Assembly (NCBI GenBank): GCA_023213315.1
Contig: JAKCPI010014214.1
Coordinates: 1-64,000 of the forward strand
Length of the DNA stretch: 64,000 bases
From: Euborellia annulipes
Lineage: Eukaryota; Arthropoda; Insecta; Dermaptera; Anisolabididae
Reading direction: 5' to 3'
In this document: one piece after another, positions 1 to 10,456 of the stretch
Numbering within the stretch: position 1 is the first letter of the stretch
Layout of the letters: every line of letters begins with the position of its first letter
Program-made: the position numbers and the translations under genes
Notes under the pieces: model-generated
Told to the model about the DNA's origin: nothing
Databases searched by the model: none
Seen by the model: the letters and a program-made list of their open reading frames with translations, nothing else

Positions 1-2389
1 AATACCTTTACGCGCAATCAAATCCGCACCATCGCCTTGTGCTTGGATCTCAACTTTACCTTTCCCAGCAAATAATCTTGCCCCTTCTTGTGCCGCAAAA
101 AGACTGATCTTTGATTGTGCATGTGCAACTAAATTCTTTTGCGTACTCAGGTTGAATACTATCGCCTGCAGTTTAACTAGATTTGTCTATCGGCAGAAAG
201 ATGTAGATCTTCATTAGCTAGCCAAGCGCAATCGAATTAGGTGAAGCCAAATCATCAAGGCTTGCTTAAATGCATCGGCTTTGTCTTTGCTTCACCGATT
301 GTCGATTTAAATCATAAGAAATCGACTTTAGATTTTCCAATACCTCAAGAGGGTCAGTTTGCTGATTCTTGGCAACTTCACTTAAGGCTTTAGAATTATT
401 TAGACTGCTTTCTAACTGACTTTTCGCGGCTGTTGCATCGAGATGGTTACCTGAAGCTGAGTCTTGAGCATAGGTACTCAGTAGTAGCCCCTGTCCTGCA
501 CGCACTGCTCCCCATTGGTCTGTTCTTAGCTCAAAGCCTTGGCCTCGTCCTTCACTGGTATCGGTTTCTTTAGGATGACTCAGATTACCGAGGTTAAGTT
601 GACTCGCACCGTGACTACTTTGTAGCTGGCTGCTGATTTGGTCTGTGGTATCGTCAAATCTAAGTTGGCCATAGCCATGCCTTTAACTTCTCGACTTTTT
701 GATCCCTGCTAATTTTTTGGTATCAGGCAATTGGCCTTTGTCATCAAATTTGGTTGGACTTCGTTGTGCTTCATGGATACGCCCCACCACAAATGGTCGG
801 TCAATATTGCCATCAAAGAAATCTATCACCACAATCTCACCAATCCTCGGTAAGAACCGTGCACCATAGCCTTCACCTGCCCACGGGGTCAGTACATCCA
901 CCCAAGCTGAATCAGTGTTGTTGTCATTGCTCCCTGCACCACCATCATGACTGTGGTCTTCATTGCGGGTAAATAGGAAGCGAACTTTAATACGTCCCCA
1001 TTCATCGACATGGATTTCTTCTCCACTTGGCCCAACCACTTTGGCTCGTTGTGGATGGGTACTAGGGCGGTGTTGTAGTGGGTGGTATTCAGGAACAGTG
1101 GTGATATTACGGCGTTGTAGCACCAATTGATTGGCTTGGCGTTCTGGGTTGTTTGAGTCTACATTTGGATTGACCCAATTGCTCTGTTGGAGCAAGCGAT
1201 TGATTTGTTCGCTCAGATCTTTGGGTAAGTTGTTCTGGTTATAGAATGTCTTTGACGTGATCAGAAACTCTTTGTCTGAGCCACTGTGTTGGTCTATTTC
1301 TGGGTGTTCGTTTAACTCAAACCAGTAACCTACTTGTGCATCACGTACAGTGGAGTTGGCTATAAATTGTTTGGATTGAGCATCGTAGTAATGACTGAGG
1401 TTTTGGTTAATCTTTTCAATCTGATTGTTATTTGACGCGGTTGCTTGGTCTTCACCATTTAGGTCTTGAATCCATGCTGGACTGATATGCCAAGCTTGTT
1501 CTAAACCGAGACTGGCATTGTTTTGATTTTGACTGTGTTGGTGTTTGCTTTGAACACTGCCTGCACCCTCTTCTTGCTCTAACACATCTGCTTGCCAGCG
1601 TTGTACGTGGACAGCGGTGGGTTGTAAGCTACGTTGTCCGATAAAGCTGGTGATGCTGTCTTGTTGTTCTGTGGCACTGCTACGATGGAAGCGGATCTTT
1701 CTTCGTTCTAGTGCTTTGTATTCGCTGTTGTCATCCACCAAGCGCAGTTTTTGTGGCTGAATTTGAGTCGCAGAACTAGGTACAATCAATTGTGCTTCAT
1801 CAATCAGCCAGTTGATCCCTTCACTGCGCATCAAGCGGCTTAAAAATGCATAGTCGCTTTCGTTACTCTGCATAATGAATGGTCGGATATCGTAATCTTT
1901 TTTCAGTCCACTTTTATCGAGGCTTAGACTGGAGGCAAAGAGTGGGCTTTTGTCTTGCCATTCTTTAAACAGGGTTTCTATGACTTGCACAACCGACTTA
2001 TTCATAAACACTCGGCTGTTACGGCGTTTATGCCACAGTGAAGTGGCATCTTCGAGTTTGAGTTTATATAACGTTAGTGCACCATCACTTTGCCCTTGTG
2101 CGGCCTCAGTAATCACCCCTGTGCTACGAAACAGTTGTCCATGATCTGTGACTTGATCAATGGCCACTTGGCTACCAATGAATTGTTTAAGCGGAATCGC
2201 AGCCGAAGTGGCAAGGCAGATCAGTTCAATAGACACACCTTGGTTCAGACCATGTTGTCCATCGATACGTTGTAAGAAGACTTGAGCAGTCAAATCAGGA
2301 TTGCTAAATTGGATATGCAAGGCTCGTTTTTGTGCGTTTAGTCCAAGCTGATCCAATATTTTATAAATGCTATTTACTAAGCTGTTCAT
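1..2389 (-). CDS. vgrG: Type VI secretion VgrG spike protein (partial, frameshifted)
   Basis: This is the trimeric spike that caps the T6SS tube and carries effectors out of the cell. The first 568 residues, encoded from 2389 down to 683, hold the Vgr/gp27-like region and the gp5-like OB fold; a TPWAGEGYGARFLPRIGEIV segment sits near residues 500-520. Reading then shifts frame near 700 (an A run is one base too long) and again near 670 (a T is missing). The DUF2345-type tail continues at 505-266 and in another frame to base 1, where KISLFAAQEGARLF is readable. The C-terminus lies beyond the left edge. Family members in this genus are usually 900-1,100 residues, so the window holds most of it. 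The breaks look like sequencing indels. No effector domain is visible in the part shown. Confidence 0.88.
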
Positions 2390-2815
2390 TTTAATAATTT
2401 ATTCGTTTTAATTGTCTCTATTATAAATTAATTCTAAAAATTTTTCTATTTAAAAAAACAATTTCATTACAAAACACTTAAATTCAAATAGATTTTTTGA
2501 TTAATTGTTGAAAAATTAAATAAATAATCTCACTAAAAATGTAGTTTAAATATTCATATATTTCTAATAAATCAACATTATTCATTTCCATAAACACCTA
2601 AAATCAAGCTCAAAAATAATCTTGTTTGTATGCTTGATTTCAATTTTAATCTCAGCCTGTTTGTTATGTCTGATATGTATTCATATGCTGATCAATCCAT
2701 GTTGTGTTTATATACATAAGCCTCATTTAATTTATGTCTTTTATAGCAATGCCAACTTTACTACTGCTTTATGTTATAAAATAGCTACACATTTCATTCT
2801 TTTAGGAATTTTCCT
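2390..2815. other. AT-rich divergent intergenic region
   Basis: This 426-bp gap separates the leftward vgrG from the rightward small membrane protein and should hold both promoters. It is very AT-rich, with many short A and T runs, and shows no clear hairpin, tRNA or conserved coding pattern. A 65-codon open frame at 2622-2819 is hydrophobic, cysteine-rich and has no convincing ribosome site, so I do not call it a gene. Confidence 0.5.
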
Positions 2816-3083
2816 ATGAACGATGTTAACTCTCCCAAGAAACCGTTGTGGAAATCTAAAGCAGTAATTTTCGCAACAATCTTTAGCTGTTTATTCCTTG
2901 TATTCTTCTATATGGCTGTAACCAATGAACCAGATTATATGCCGAGTCAGCAAAATAAGCAGATAGCGACGCCTCAGACGGAGAATACCGATACAGCACC
3001 TCCACATGACACCGCAGCAAATGTCGAATGATGAAATGAAAAACATGCCACACAACTCAGCTCAGCCAGAACATGCAAACTAA
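2816..3083 (+). CDS. Small single-pass membrane protein, unknown function (frameshifted end)
   Basis: The start is ATG 2816 after AGGAATTTTCCT. The product has a short lysine-rich cytoplasmic head (residues 1-15), one membrane helix at about residues 17-37 (VIFATIFSCLFLVFFYMAV) and a polar Gln/Thr/Pro-rich tail. The first frame stops at 3031. Another frame opens in the same low-complexity tail from about 3003 and runs to TAA at 3083 in similar Gln/Asn/Met-rich residues, so one indel probably splits the tail and the real protein is about 88 residues. It ends 6 bp before the patatin-like gene, so the two may be co-transcribed. I do not recognise a family. Confidence 0.55.
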
Positions 3084-3089
3084 ACAATC

Positions 3090-3957
3090 TATGATCAATG
3101 ATTCACGTAATGCGCTTGTCGTAGAAGGTGGCGGTATGCGTGGGGCTTTTACCTGCGGTGTACTTGACGCTTTTCCTACAACAAAATTTTAACCCTTTTG
3201 ATCTTTTTGTGGGAGTGTCTTCTGGTTCAACAAACCTCGCCAATTACCTTGCTCGACAACAAGGTCGTAATATCGAACTCCTATTTAGACCACTCACTTC
3301 GACCTGAATTTATTCGTTATGCTCGCTTTTTTAAAAGGTGGGGATTTACTGGATATGCAATGGATGTGGGATATTGTCGAGAAAGAGATCCTCTAGATCA
3401 ACAAGCTTTATTTAGTCAAAATCCTGACTTTTATATGGTGTTGACTCATGCTCTGTACAGGTTATCCTGAATATTTACGTGCTGGGAAAGACAATATTAT
3501 CGATGGATTACGTGCTTCTAGTTCTATTCCCTATCTGACACGACAGGCTGTAGAAATTTTTGGAGAGCCTTATTTTGATGGCGGTGTCGCAGATGCCCTC
3601 CCTGTTCAATGGGCAGCGCAACAAGCAAATATTCAAAATCTCTTGGTGATTCGTACGCGTACACAAAATTACTTTAAAGCCAGCAGTAAAGCAGATCAAT
3701 TCTTGGCAAAATATTTGCTTAATCAACATACTGGCTTTGCAGATAGTCTGAAAAACCGCTGTACTCGTTATAACCAAACTGTCGATTTTATCCGCCAAAA
3801 TACTCAACAAAGCATTTTTGAAATCTGCCCACCTGACAATAAAAAGTTAGCAGGCCGTTTATGTAAAGATAAACGCAAATTGCAATATACCTATGAAGTT
3901 GGCTTAGAAAGCGGACAAAAAGCCATAGAAGACTGGAGTAACGCACACAAAGGCTAA
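3090..3957 (+). pseudogene. Patatin-like phospholipase (several frameshifts)
   Basis: This is a patatin-family serine lipid acyl hydrolase of the bacterial YjjU/RssA kind. The oxyanion-hole segment EGGGMRGAF lies just after the start, the nucleophile motif G-V-S-S-G (GxSxG) comes at about 3210-3225, and the catalytic Asp is in the FDGG motif at about 3576, followed by the usual C-terminal half to 3957. The reading frame changes near 3172, 3285, 3340 and 3455, mostly in short homopolymers. All family landmarks survive across the frames, so sequencing indels are likelier than decay. An intact protein would have about 290 residues. It lies directly downstream of a small membrane protein. The true start could be the ATG at 3090 or one upstream. 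Confidence 0.75.
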
Positions 3958-3976
3958 AAGCGAAATTCCCAACAGG

Positions 3977-4355
3977 CTAGTTTTTTAGCTTGTATTGCGT
4001 GACATATCCTTCTTGTGGAAAAGCATCCTTAGTGATGCTTTCTACTTGTACAACTTGCCCTTTGACTAAACTGATCAAAGGTGGCTGTTCAATCGTAATT
4101 CGCATGCGTTGATTGACCAGTGATTGGCATCCACTGTCAGCTCTTCCATTCTTTTCAGCTTTTAATATTTTGATATACATCGTCAATTTACTTTTTTCAA
4201 ACTCACCTTTGTGGCCCATTGATTGCCATAGTCATGGTTGAAGTCGCTTCTAAGACTTTAACCGTTAATAGGCAATGGTTCAGATAAGATGCCCAAGTCA
4301 AATTGGGTACAATAAGACCCATCATCAAAAAAATACCAAGTATTGCACTTTTCAT
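3977..4355 (-). CDS. Small secreted protein, unknown function (frameshifted)
   Basis: The start at 4355 gives a clear signal peptide, MKSAILGIFLMMGLIVPNL, with likely cleavage after TWA. The frame is lost between about 4200 and 4240, and the rest is read from 4219 to 3977 in another frame. The mature part is about 100 residues with two cysteines and a lysine-rich stretch, and resembles no family I know. It is convergent with the patatin gene and lies downstream of another secreted protein on the same strand, so it may belong to that short leftward operon (HAD phosphatase, secreted protein, this gene). Confidence 0.5.
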
Positions 4356-4410
4356 TTACTGATCCCTTTTCCAAAATTTCCATGACTTTTCAGGGCATGC
4401 ATAAAGCTTG

Positions 4411-5040
4411 TCAGAACACAGTCACTTCTTGATTGGTTTTGAGATCAAATACTTGAAATTGGCATTGGTTATTTTGATATTTACCTAAAATTTCATAATC
4501 GTGTCCAGCCTGTGGTCTGAACGAAGCAACAGCATCCACACATTGATCAAAAACTTGTGCTTTTGTCCGAGATGAATCAGTCGCTCCAAATACAAAACCA
4601 TATAAATTCACAGGTTGGTCGGCATTTAAAATAAACTCTTTATAAGAGATCAGTTGGTAGGTTCGCATAGCATTGCTTTCAGCTTCTTTCTGAATCGCAC
4701 TACGAGGCATCCCTTCTTCGATATTAAAGGTGATTCTGGCATACGCTTTTAGCGCAGATAATGCACCATTTCCACTTAAGTAATCCCGTATCCCAGCTTT
4801 TCTTCCTGCACAATCAAATGAATGTTGAATTAAAGTTTTTGTCGCACCCTTTCGATAGACCCGAATCCGTGACTGTGTCGCTGGATCATAAGTTTTTGGC
4901 TTTGTTTCTACCTGCAACTCATAGGCTAACGGTTGTTGTTTATCTGTTTCGGCTTGTGCAAATACACTGAATTGAGATACTACTCCAAATAAAAATAAAA
5001 CCTGAAACTTTACCATGCCGTGCTTATATAATCTTTTCAT
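4411..5040 (-). CDS. Secreted protein, unknown function
   Basis: An intact 209-residue protein with an N-terminal export signal (basic head, then VKFQVLFLFGVVSQFSVFAQA), so it is probably periplasmic. The mature part has three cysteines (about residues 76, 166 and 193) and no internal membrane segment. I do not recognise a conserved domain. Its start overlaps the stop of the upstream HAD phosphatase by 4 bases (ATGA), which implies translational coupling and one transcript. The gap to the next leftward gene is about 55 bp. Confidence 0.7.
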   Translation of the reverse strand: MKRLYKHGMVKFQVLFLFGVVSQFSVFAQAETDKQQPLAYELQVETKPKTYDPATQSRIRVYRKGATKTLIQHSFDCAGRKAGIRDYLSGNGALSALKAYARITFNIEEGMPRSAIQKEAESNAMRTYQLISYKEFILNADQPVNLYGFVFGATDSSRTKAQVFDQCVDAVASFRPQAGHDYEILGKYQNNQCQFQVFDLKTNQEVTVF

Positions 5041-5696
5041 TTTATTTTTAAAATACTAAGTATGTCTTGAAAAGACTTTACACGATGATCAGCCTGTGTC
5101 GATGTTACTTTTTGTTGAGGGTCAAATAAGATCGTTTTCATGCCCAAAGCTTTTGCACCGCGAATGTCTGCTATCTCATGATCGCCAACAAAAATGCAGT
5201 GCTGAGGAATAACACCGAGCTGCTGACACGCCAATTGGAAAATTTCTGGATGAGGCTTTCGCAGTCCAACAGCTTCTGACACAATCACACTCGAAAAATA
5301 CTCACTTAAACCTAGGGCTTTGAAATTATCTTCCTGAAAAGGTGTCTTTCCATTAGAGATTAATCCAAGAGAAAAATTTGCCTTAAACAAGCTATAAATA
5401 ACCAGATCAACATCGCTAAAGCTTCGACAAAATTTATTAAAGTCTTGAATATAATTCTCTAATAGCGCTTGTGTCGAATAATTGGATATTTGAAACTCTT
5501 GAATAAGTTGAGCATATACCTGATCTTTCCATACAGAACCATTGTTATCCAACTCAATAAAACGCTGAATAAATTGTGGTTTCTGTTGAATCGTAACCAG
5601 CTCGAAGAAATTTACCTGCCAATTTAAAAAAGCCTTTAGGGAGGAGGTGCGATCAAGTAAGGTTTGATCTAAATCAAAAAGTACAACTTGAATCAT
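5037..5696 (-). CDS. HAD-family hydrolase (YjjG/phosphoglycolate phosphatase-like)
   Basis: An intact 219-residue haloacid dehalogenase-type phosphatase. Motif I is FDLDQT with Asp8 as nucleophile and Asp10 as acid/base. Motif II is the Ser/Asn-Gly in LISNGKTPF, the motif III lysine is in GLRKPHPEIF, and motif IV is GDHEIADIRGAK. A helical cap domain lies between motifs I and II (about residues 15-85), as in subclass IA. Members act on small phosphorylated metabolites such as nucleotides or phosphoglycolate; the substrate cannot be read from sequence. It overlaps the downstream secreted-protein gene by 4 bases. Confidence 0.85.
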   Translation of the reverse strand: MIQVVLFDLDQTLLDRTSSLKAFLNWQVNFFELVTIQQKPQFIQRFIELDNNGSVWKDQVYAQLIQEFQISNYSTQALLENYIQDFNKFCRSFSDVDLVIYSLFKANFSLGLISNGKTPFQEDNFKALGLSEYFSSVIVSEAVGLRKPHPEIFQLACQQLGVIPQHCIFVGDHEIADIRGAKALGMKTILFDPQQKVTSTQADHRVKSFQDILSILKIK

Positions 5697-5772
5697 CTCA
5701 CCATCCTCTAAATCGAAAAGACTTGCTAAAGGATCAATAGATTGTGATCATTGATTGTCTATTCAGTCCGTT

Positions 5773-6680
5773 CTATCCATTGAATGCTTGTAGTGTTTCT
5801 AGGGTAATCCCTGCGCCACCACATACAATCACCAAGACCTGATCAGCGGGTTTAAATTGAATCGCCTGATCATAAAGCACTGATAACGTTGCACCACATG
5901 CCGGCTCAACCAAAATACGATGATCATCCACAAATTTTAAACAAGCATCTACAGTGTCTTGATCTGAAACAACCAAACTACGAACTTCAAGTTCTTGGCT
6001 CACTTCAAATGCATTTTGACAAACTTTTTTGCTGCAAGTGTTGTTGCTATACCACTCACTTGATCCAATTCAACATGTTGCTTAGCGACAATCGAAGCAT
6101 GTAAGGATGCTGTACCTTGGGTTTCAACCGCATAAATTGGAATATGGGCTAAACAATGTTTCTTTAATCCTGCTGCAACACCTGAAAGTAAACTTCCGCC
6201 ACCCACAGATAAGACAACCGCATCTGGAGTAACACCTTCTGCAATGACTTCATCAATCATCGGGATAATGCCTTCCCATAACAGTGGATGATCAAAAGGA
6301 TGAATAAATACATCATGCTGTGTTAATAAGGACTGCGCTAAAGCATTGGCTTCGGTCCATGAAGCGCCATGTACAATAACCTCTGCACCTTGCTGGGCAA
6401 TTAATTCTCTCGCACGTTGTGCTGTGGTTTCAGGAACAACGACGGTCACCGGAACACCCAGTTGTCGACCTGTATAAGCAACAGCTAAGCCTGCATTGCC
6501 ACCCGATGAACTGATAAAACGCTGGGCACCTTGCTCAAAATATTTTTGACAGGCATGGCTAATACCTCGTTGTTTAAATGACGCCGACGGTTGTAATGCT
6601 TCCATTTTTAACCACACCTGACATTGATTCAGTTGGCTTAAAACTAAAGATTGAATTAACGGGGTTTTTATACTGAGCAT
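5773..6680 (-). CDS. PLP-dependent serine/threonine dehydratase family protein (one frameshift)
   Basis: A fold-type II pyridoxal-phosphate enzyme of the L-serine/L-threonine ammonia-lyase group. The PLP lysine lies in PSASFKQRG (about residue 35) and the substrate loop is SSGGNAGLA. A glycine-rich phosphate-binding loop is SVGGGSLLSG, and CGGAGI lies near the C-terminus. Translation from 6680 runs out of frame near 6003-6040, where an A run looks one base short; the last 76 residues (6003-5773) continue the family fold. Intact length would be about 303 residues, typical for serine dehydratase-like proteins. No regulatory ACT domain is present, which argues for a catabolic enzyme rather than biosynthetic IlvA. 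Confidence 0.85.
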
Positions 6681-6733
6681 GAGTAAATCGATTCTCTTGG
6701 TTTATTTCAATCTTGGCTTATTTCAATGTGGGT

Positions 6734-7174
6734 TTATTTCAATTCAGTCATTTTTAAACTTAACCACATATCGATATGTGGAATCTCACAATCTAAATAT
6801 TCTTCACCTTGTACCTGAAAGCCTAAGTTTTCATAAAAGCGCGTTGCATAGACTTGAGCAGATAATTGAAGAAATGCTCTATTTTGCTGTTTTGCAACTT
6901 GAATAATATGTTGCATGAGCAGTTTACCAATCCCCTCACCTCGATATTGTTGCAACACAGCAACTCGACCAATACTGTTATTTTCCAATAACCGCGCTGT
7001 AGCAATGGGTTGATCTTGTGCATATACAACAAAATGCAATGAAATGGCATCCTGCTCATCCCATTCATCTGCTTCACTGATGTTTTGTTCTTCGATAAAA
7101 ACCATGCTTCGAATCAATTTTGCATCGTGTTGAAGCTGACTCCACGGCCCAGATTGAATGACAAATTGGCTCAT
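6734..7174 (-). CDS. GNAT family N-acetyltransferase (ElaA-like)
   Basis: An intact 146-residue acetyl-CoA-dependent acyltransferase. The acetyl-CoA pyrophosphate loop reads QQYRGEGIGKLLM (Q/RxxGxG/A, about residues 77-89). The N-terminal VFIEEQNI stretch and the ARFYENLGF element near residue 112 match the ElaA/GNAT fold. The substrate is unknown. It precedes the dehydratase gene on the same strand with a 53-bp gap, so the two may share a transcript. The start at 7174 fits family length. Confidence 0.85.
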   Translation of the reverse strand: MSQFVIQSGPWSQLQHDAKLIRSMVFIEEQNISEADEWDEQDAISLHFVVYAQDQPIATARLLENNSIGRVAVLQQYRGEGIGKLLMQHIIQVAKQQNRAFLQLSAQVYATRFYENLGFQVQGEEYLDCEIPHIDMWLSLKMTELK

Positions 7175-7225
7175 TATTAAATCCTAATGGTTGAGAAATT
7201 GATCCTTCATTCTTGCAATTATGTT

Positions 7226-7508
7226 AGGGTCTGCTGACAATTCGTCTACGTTTGCGACTACGTGTGTTTTTTAGGTGATACTAGGCACGAAATACGAAAT
7301 TTAGTTATTCTAAATGATGAGAAACATCGTTTCGCAAAGGTAACAACGTAGCGGCAAAAAACACGCTAGTCCCGAAGGGTTGTGGCTAAAATTATCTCAG
7401 CCTACGTTATGAAACTCGAAAATAGTCTCGCTATTCTCTTCGTTTCATGCCTTGTCTGCTCAATTTTAACCTACAACGCAAGCCATTTATGAAATGTCAA
7501 CAGACCCT
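7226..7508. mobile_element. 283-bp non-coding element with inverted-repeat ends (MITE-like candidate)
   Basis: The element is bounded by 14-base inverted repeats with one mismatch: AGGGTCTGCTGACA at 7226-7239 and TGTCAACAGACCCT at 7495-7508. ATGT occurs one base outside each end (7221-7224 and 7510-7513) and may be a target duplication. Inside are two further inverted repeats: 7256-7272 with 7356-7371 (GACTA..GTGTTTTTT type) and a hairpin formed by 7409-7425 and 7431-7448. No open frame is evident. It fills the gap between divergent gnat and secreted-protein genes. A non-autonomous transposon relic is the best explanation; a structured RNA is the alternative. Confidence 0.55.
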
Positions 7509-7570
7509 CATGTAATGCACAGTGACAATGCGTTCACTTTCACTAACTTAACTAAACTTGTAGAATAATT

Positions 7571-8257
7571 ATGTTTCTAAATCATAAATTTAAAGTATTT
7601 ATTTATAGCGCAATTTTACTGACGACTCAAAGTATTTATGCAAAAACATCCGAGCTAGATCGTGTGAACATTATCTCAAAAAGTATGATTGGATTATTTT
7701 CTCAAGACCCAAATCAAGATCAGCTTAATTTAAAAATGAGTGCCGCAATTGCAGGTATCTCAGAAGCTGAAGCTAAAAAAAACCGCGATGAAAGTGGCGA
7801 AAAACAAGCCACTGCATCTGAAAAGATGAAGGAAATACTCAAAGAACAATTTAATGCCAACGATTTTAAAATTGTTGCGCCAGCATTTGAACGCCAAATG
7901 AAAGCTCAAAGTGCTGCATATCAGAGCTGTAAACAGGATGGTAAAATTATTGAAAATAGTCAAAGTTTTCAAGTACCGTTAACCTGTAAAGTCCCTGTGC
8001 TTAATTTAGACAATGTTCAAATGCCTGAACGTGGTAGCAAAGAAAGTGATGCGCAATTTGCAGCTAAAGCAACAGACTTTCTGACAGAACTACTGATTAA
8101 AGCCCCAACAGAAACATTAAAAACCAGTATCTTGATTCATAAAATGGGTGAGCAATTGATTCCAGAAATGGATGATCCGCAATATTTTCCAGATACCATT
8201 TCTCGAAAAACCACGGGCACAAGCGAAGCTGAGCTTGATGAAATGAATCAGCAATAA
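7571..8257 (+). CDS. Secreted protein, unknown function
   Basis: An intact 228-residue protein with a signal peptide of about 24 residues ending SIYA. The mature part is charged and helix-prone, with Lys/Glu-rich stretches at about residues 70-105, two cysteines (CKQ and LTCKV) that could pair, and a C-terminal acidic tail. No family is recognised. Its promoter side holds the inverted-repeat element at 7226-7508, and it ends at a strong hairpin shared with the convergent methyltransferase gene. Confidence 0.7.
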   Translation: MFLNHKFKVFIYSAILLTTQSIYAKTSELDRVNIISKSMIGLFSQDPNQDQLNLKMSAAIAGISEAEAKKNRDESGEKQATASEKMKEILKEQFNANDFKIVAPAFERQMKAQSAAYQSCKQDGKIIENSQSFQVPLTCKVPVLNLDNVQMPERGSKESDAQFAAKATDFLTELLIKAPTETLKTSILIHKMGEQLIPEMDDPQYFPDTISRKTTGTSEAELDEMNQQ

Positions 8258-8281
8258 AATAATTTATCTAAATAGTACCAA

Positions 8282-8311
8282 GAGAGAAAGCAGTTAAACC
8301 TGCTTTCTCTC
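8282..8311. terminator. Bidirectional intrinsic terminator
   Basis: A perfect 12-bp inverted repeat, GAGAGAAAGCAG / CTGCTTTCTCTC with a 6-base loop, lies between two convergent genes (secreted protein and methyltransferase). The stem is strong although the U-tract is poor. Confidence 0.65.
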
Positions 8312-8322
8312 CTCACAACGCG

Positions 8323-9576
8323 CTAGCACTTAGCGCCAATGTCTTGCTGGTCCCACTGATCATTCAATAATAATTCTAAGGATTGTTTTTGAATCCCATA
8401 CATCTCTTTTAAAGCACGAATTTGATCTAAGACTGTTTGATCAGGTGCAGTGAAATCTTTACGCTTGGTTGCCAAAATCATTTTGTTTTTACTGGTATGT
8501 TCTAATGCCACAAATTCAAAGACTTTGGTTTCATAACCATACGCTTTCAGCAACAGAGCTCGAATGGTATCTGTCAGCATTTCAGCTTGTTGTCCTGCAT
8601 GAATACCGAATTGCAACATCGGTTGTAACACTTGTGGACTATTCAATTGTGGGCGTAATTCTTTATGGCAACAAGGTGCACACATAATCATTTGAGCGTT
8701 TAAACGGATACCTGTATGTATCGCAAAATCTGTTGCAACATCACACGCATGTAAGGCGATCATAATATCCAAATGGGATGGATGATACGTTCTCACATCA
8801 CCTTGGAAAAAATCCAATTGATTAAAATCGGACTTTTGCGCAACCTCTTGGCAAAATTTCACCATTTTGTCATTCAGCTCAACACCCGTTACAAATGGGG
8901 TTTGATGTTGTTTTGCCAAATAATCATATAAAGCAAAAGTTAAATAGCCTTTTCCTGAACCAAAATCGACAATTTTTAAAGCCTGCTCTTTGGTTTTTCC
9001 ATCATGCGCTAAAATCTCTGGCTGTTGAATATGCACTAAAGCACCTGAAAAGATTTCAACAAATTTGTTAATCTGCTTCCACTTACGTGCCATGCTTGGA
9101 ATAATCTGTGCATTGGCATCGGTAATGCCGAGCGGTTGGAGGAAATAACTTTCTTGGTCGACAAAACGATGTTTTGTACGATCATGCCCTTGTTGTTGGT
9201 TTTTAGCGGTTTTATCCAGCTTATTTTTACTGACGGTCAGCAAGGCTTTCTTTTTTATTTTTTCTTCAGCTGCGTTTCAGCCTCATGGGTAAATAAATTG
9301 GCTTGTTTACAATCCTCAGCCAGCCCCTGAATCGTGGTTAACGCATCGGTAAGGGGATAGTTTTTAGTAATATCATTGGTTTTATAACGATATAGACAGC
9401 TTAGAACCGTTTCATTCTGTAGCTGAATGACGCGAAAGGTCATTTTCTCTAAATCAACCAATTCTCCGTTTATACTGACTTAAAATCAAACGATCTAAGC
9501 TTTGATTATCAATAGCTTGCTGTACGCTATCAAAAAATTGTTGTTCCTGAACAGATAAGCTTGCCACATTGGACAT
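8323..9576 (-). CDS. SAM-dependent methyltransferase (two frameshifts in the N-terminal part)
   Basis: The catalytic half is an uninterrupted 306-residue frame (9243-8323) with the SAM-binding motif IVDFGSGKGYLTFALYDYL, the acidic loop GVELND and a CAPCCHKEL segment. This pattern is seen in cytosolic class I methyltransferases of the Methyltransf_32 kind. Upstream, 9461-9255 carries a conserved-looking helical region ending in a lysine run. Before that, a frame from ATG 9576 reads about 34 residues rich in Gln/Asp/Ser. The two breaks fall at about 9465 and in the A/T run near 9245-9260. The whole gene would encode about 415 residues. The substrate (RNA, protein or small molecule) is unknown. 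Confidence 0.75.
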
Positions 9577-9676
9577 AATCAAAACTCGTATTAATTAAGT
9601 TACCTATTTTAAGACGTCTTACTTTAAAGGTAAAACTCCATTACTATACAGTTGTATTTTTAGGATAATAAGATCC

Positions 9677-10319
9677 AATGTCGACAGATAAATTGATTCA
9701 CATCTATGCACCACAAGAAGAACGTATTAATGCGTTGAGTCATGCATTCGGTGCAATTTTGGCTGCTATAGCGACTGTTTTGATGCTGATTAAAGGCAAC
9801 TATCTGCATGGATGGCAATTTTTGGATTGCTTGTCTATGGTCTAAGCATGATTTTACTGTTTTCCAGTTCAGCAATTTATCATTTTTCTGTCGATGAAAA
9901 AAACGCCAATGGTATAAAAAGCTGGATCATACCGCGATTTATTATTTAATTGCGGGAACCTATACGCCCTTTTTGGCAATTGCCATCCCAACAGCAAAAG
10001 CACATTATTTATTGATTGCACTTTGGGTCATTGCAGCCATTGGAACACTATTCAAGTTAATATTCATTCATCGTTTTGAAAAAATTTCACTAATTGCTTA
10101 TTTGGTCATGGGTTGGCTTGCCGTGCTTGTAATGGATGATATGCAACAGTATTTAAAACCAGAAGCATTAAAATTATTGGTCATTGGTGGTTTAGCATAT
10201 ACAATAGGCGCATTGTTTTATGCCTTAAAAGAGTAAGATACACTCATGCTATTTGGCATATATTTGTTTTGGTCGGTGCAGGATCACATTTCCTTGCAAT
10301 CTATCTTTACGTCATTTAA
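9677..10319 (+). CDS. Hemolysin III/TrhA family membrane protein (frameshifted)
   Basis: A seven-helix integral membrane protein of the PAQR-like family known as hemolysin III, YqfA or TrhA. Despite the name, most bacterial members are linked to membrane-lipid homeostasis rather than proven toxicity. The N-terminal frame from ATG 9677 has the family element ERINALSHAFGA and then stops near 9844. Other frames continue with FSSSAIYHF, the AGTYTPFL motif, and from 9973 an 87-residue frame with three membrane helices. Breaks lie near 9825, 9900 and 10232. Intact length would be about 210 residues, normal for the family. The breaks resemble sequencing indels. Confidence 0.8.
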
Positions 10320-10456
10320 TTCATAGACACTCAAAATTCAGTGACCCTGATGGAGTGAATTTGGGTTGATCTCGTTGTTTTTTTAAGAAATTACGCCTTT
10401 TTTAAAAAGATTACGCTTTAAAGACTCGTTTTACTTTTAAAAGTGTAAGGTTCACC

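Noticed and set aside
2622..2819. 65-codon hydrophobic open frame upstream of the small membrane protein
   Set aside because: No ribosome site, odd cysteine-rich composition, and it runs into the start of the real gene; most likely chance in AT-rich DNA.
5773..6680. Two separate genes for the split dehydratase (and likewise trpB, MFS, gspE, GDPD)
   Set aside because: Each half carries complementary parts of one family domain and the frames overlap at a homopolymer, so one broken reading is more likely than two genes.
9677..10319. A virulence haemolysin
   Set aside because: The family name is historical; the visible helices and motifs are those of the widespread TrhA/PAQR-like membrane proteins.
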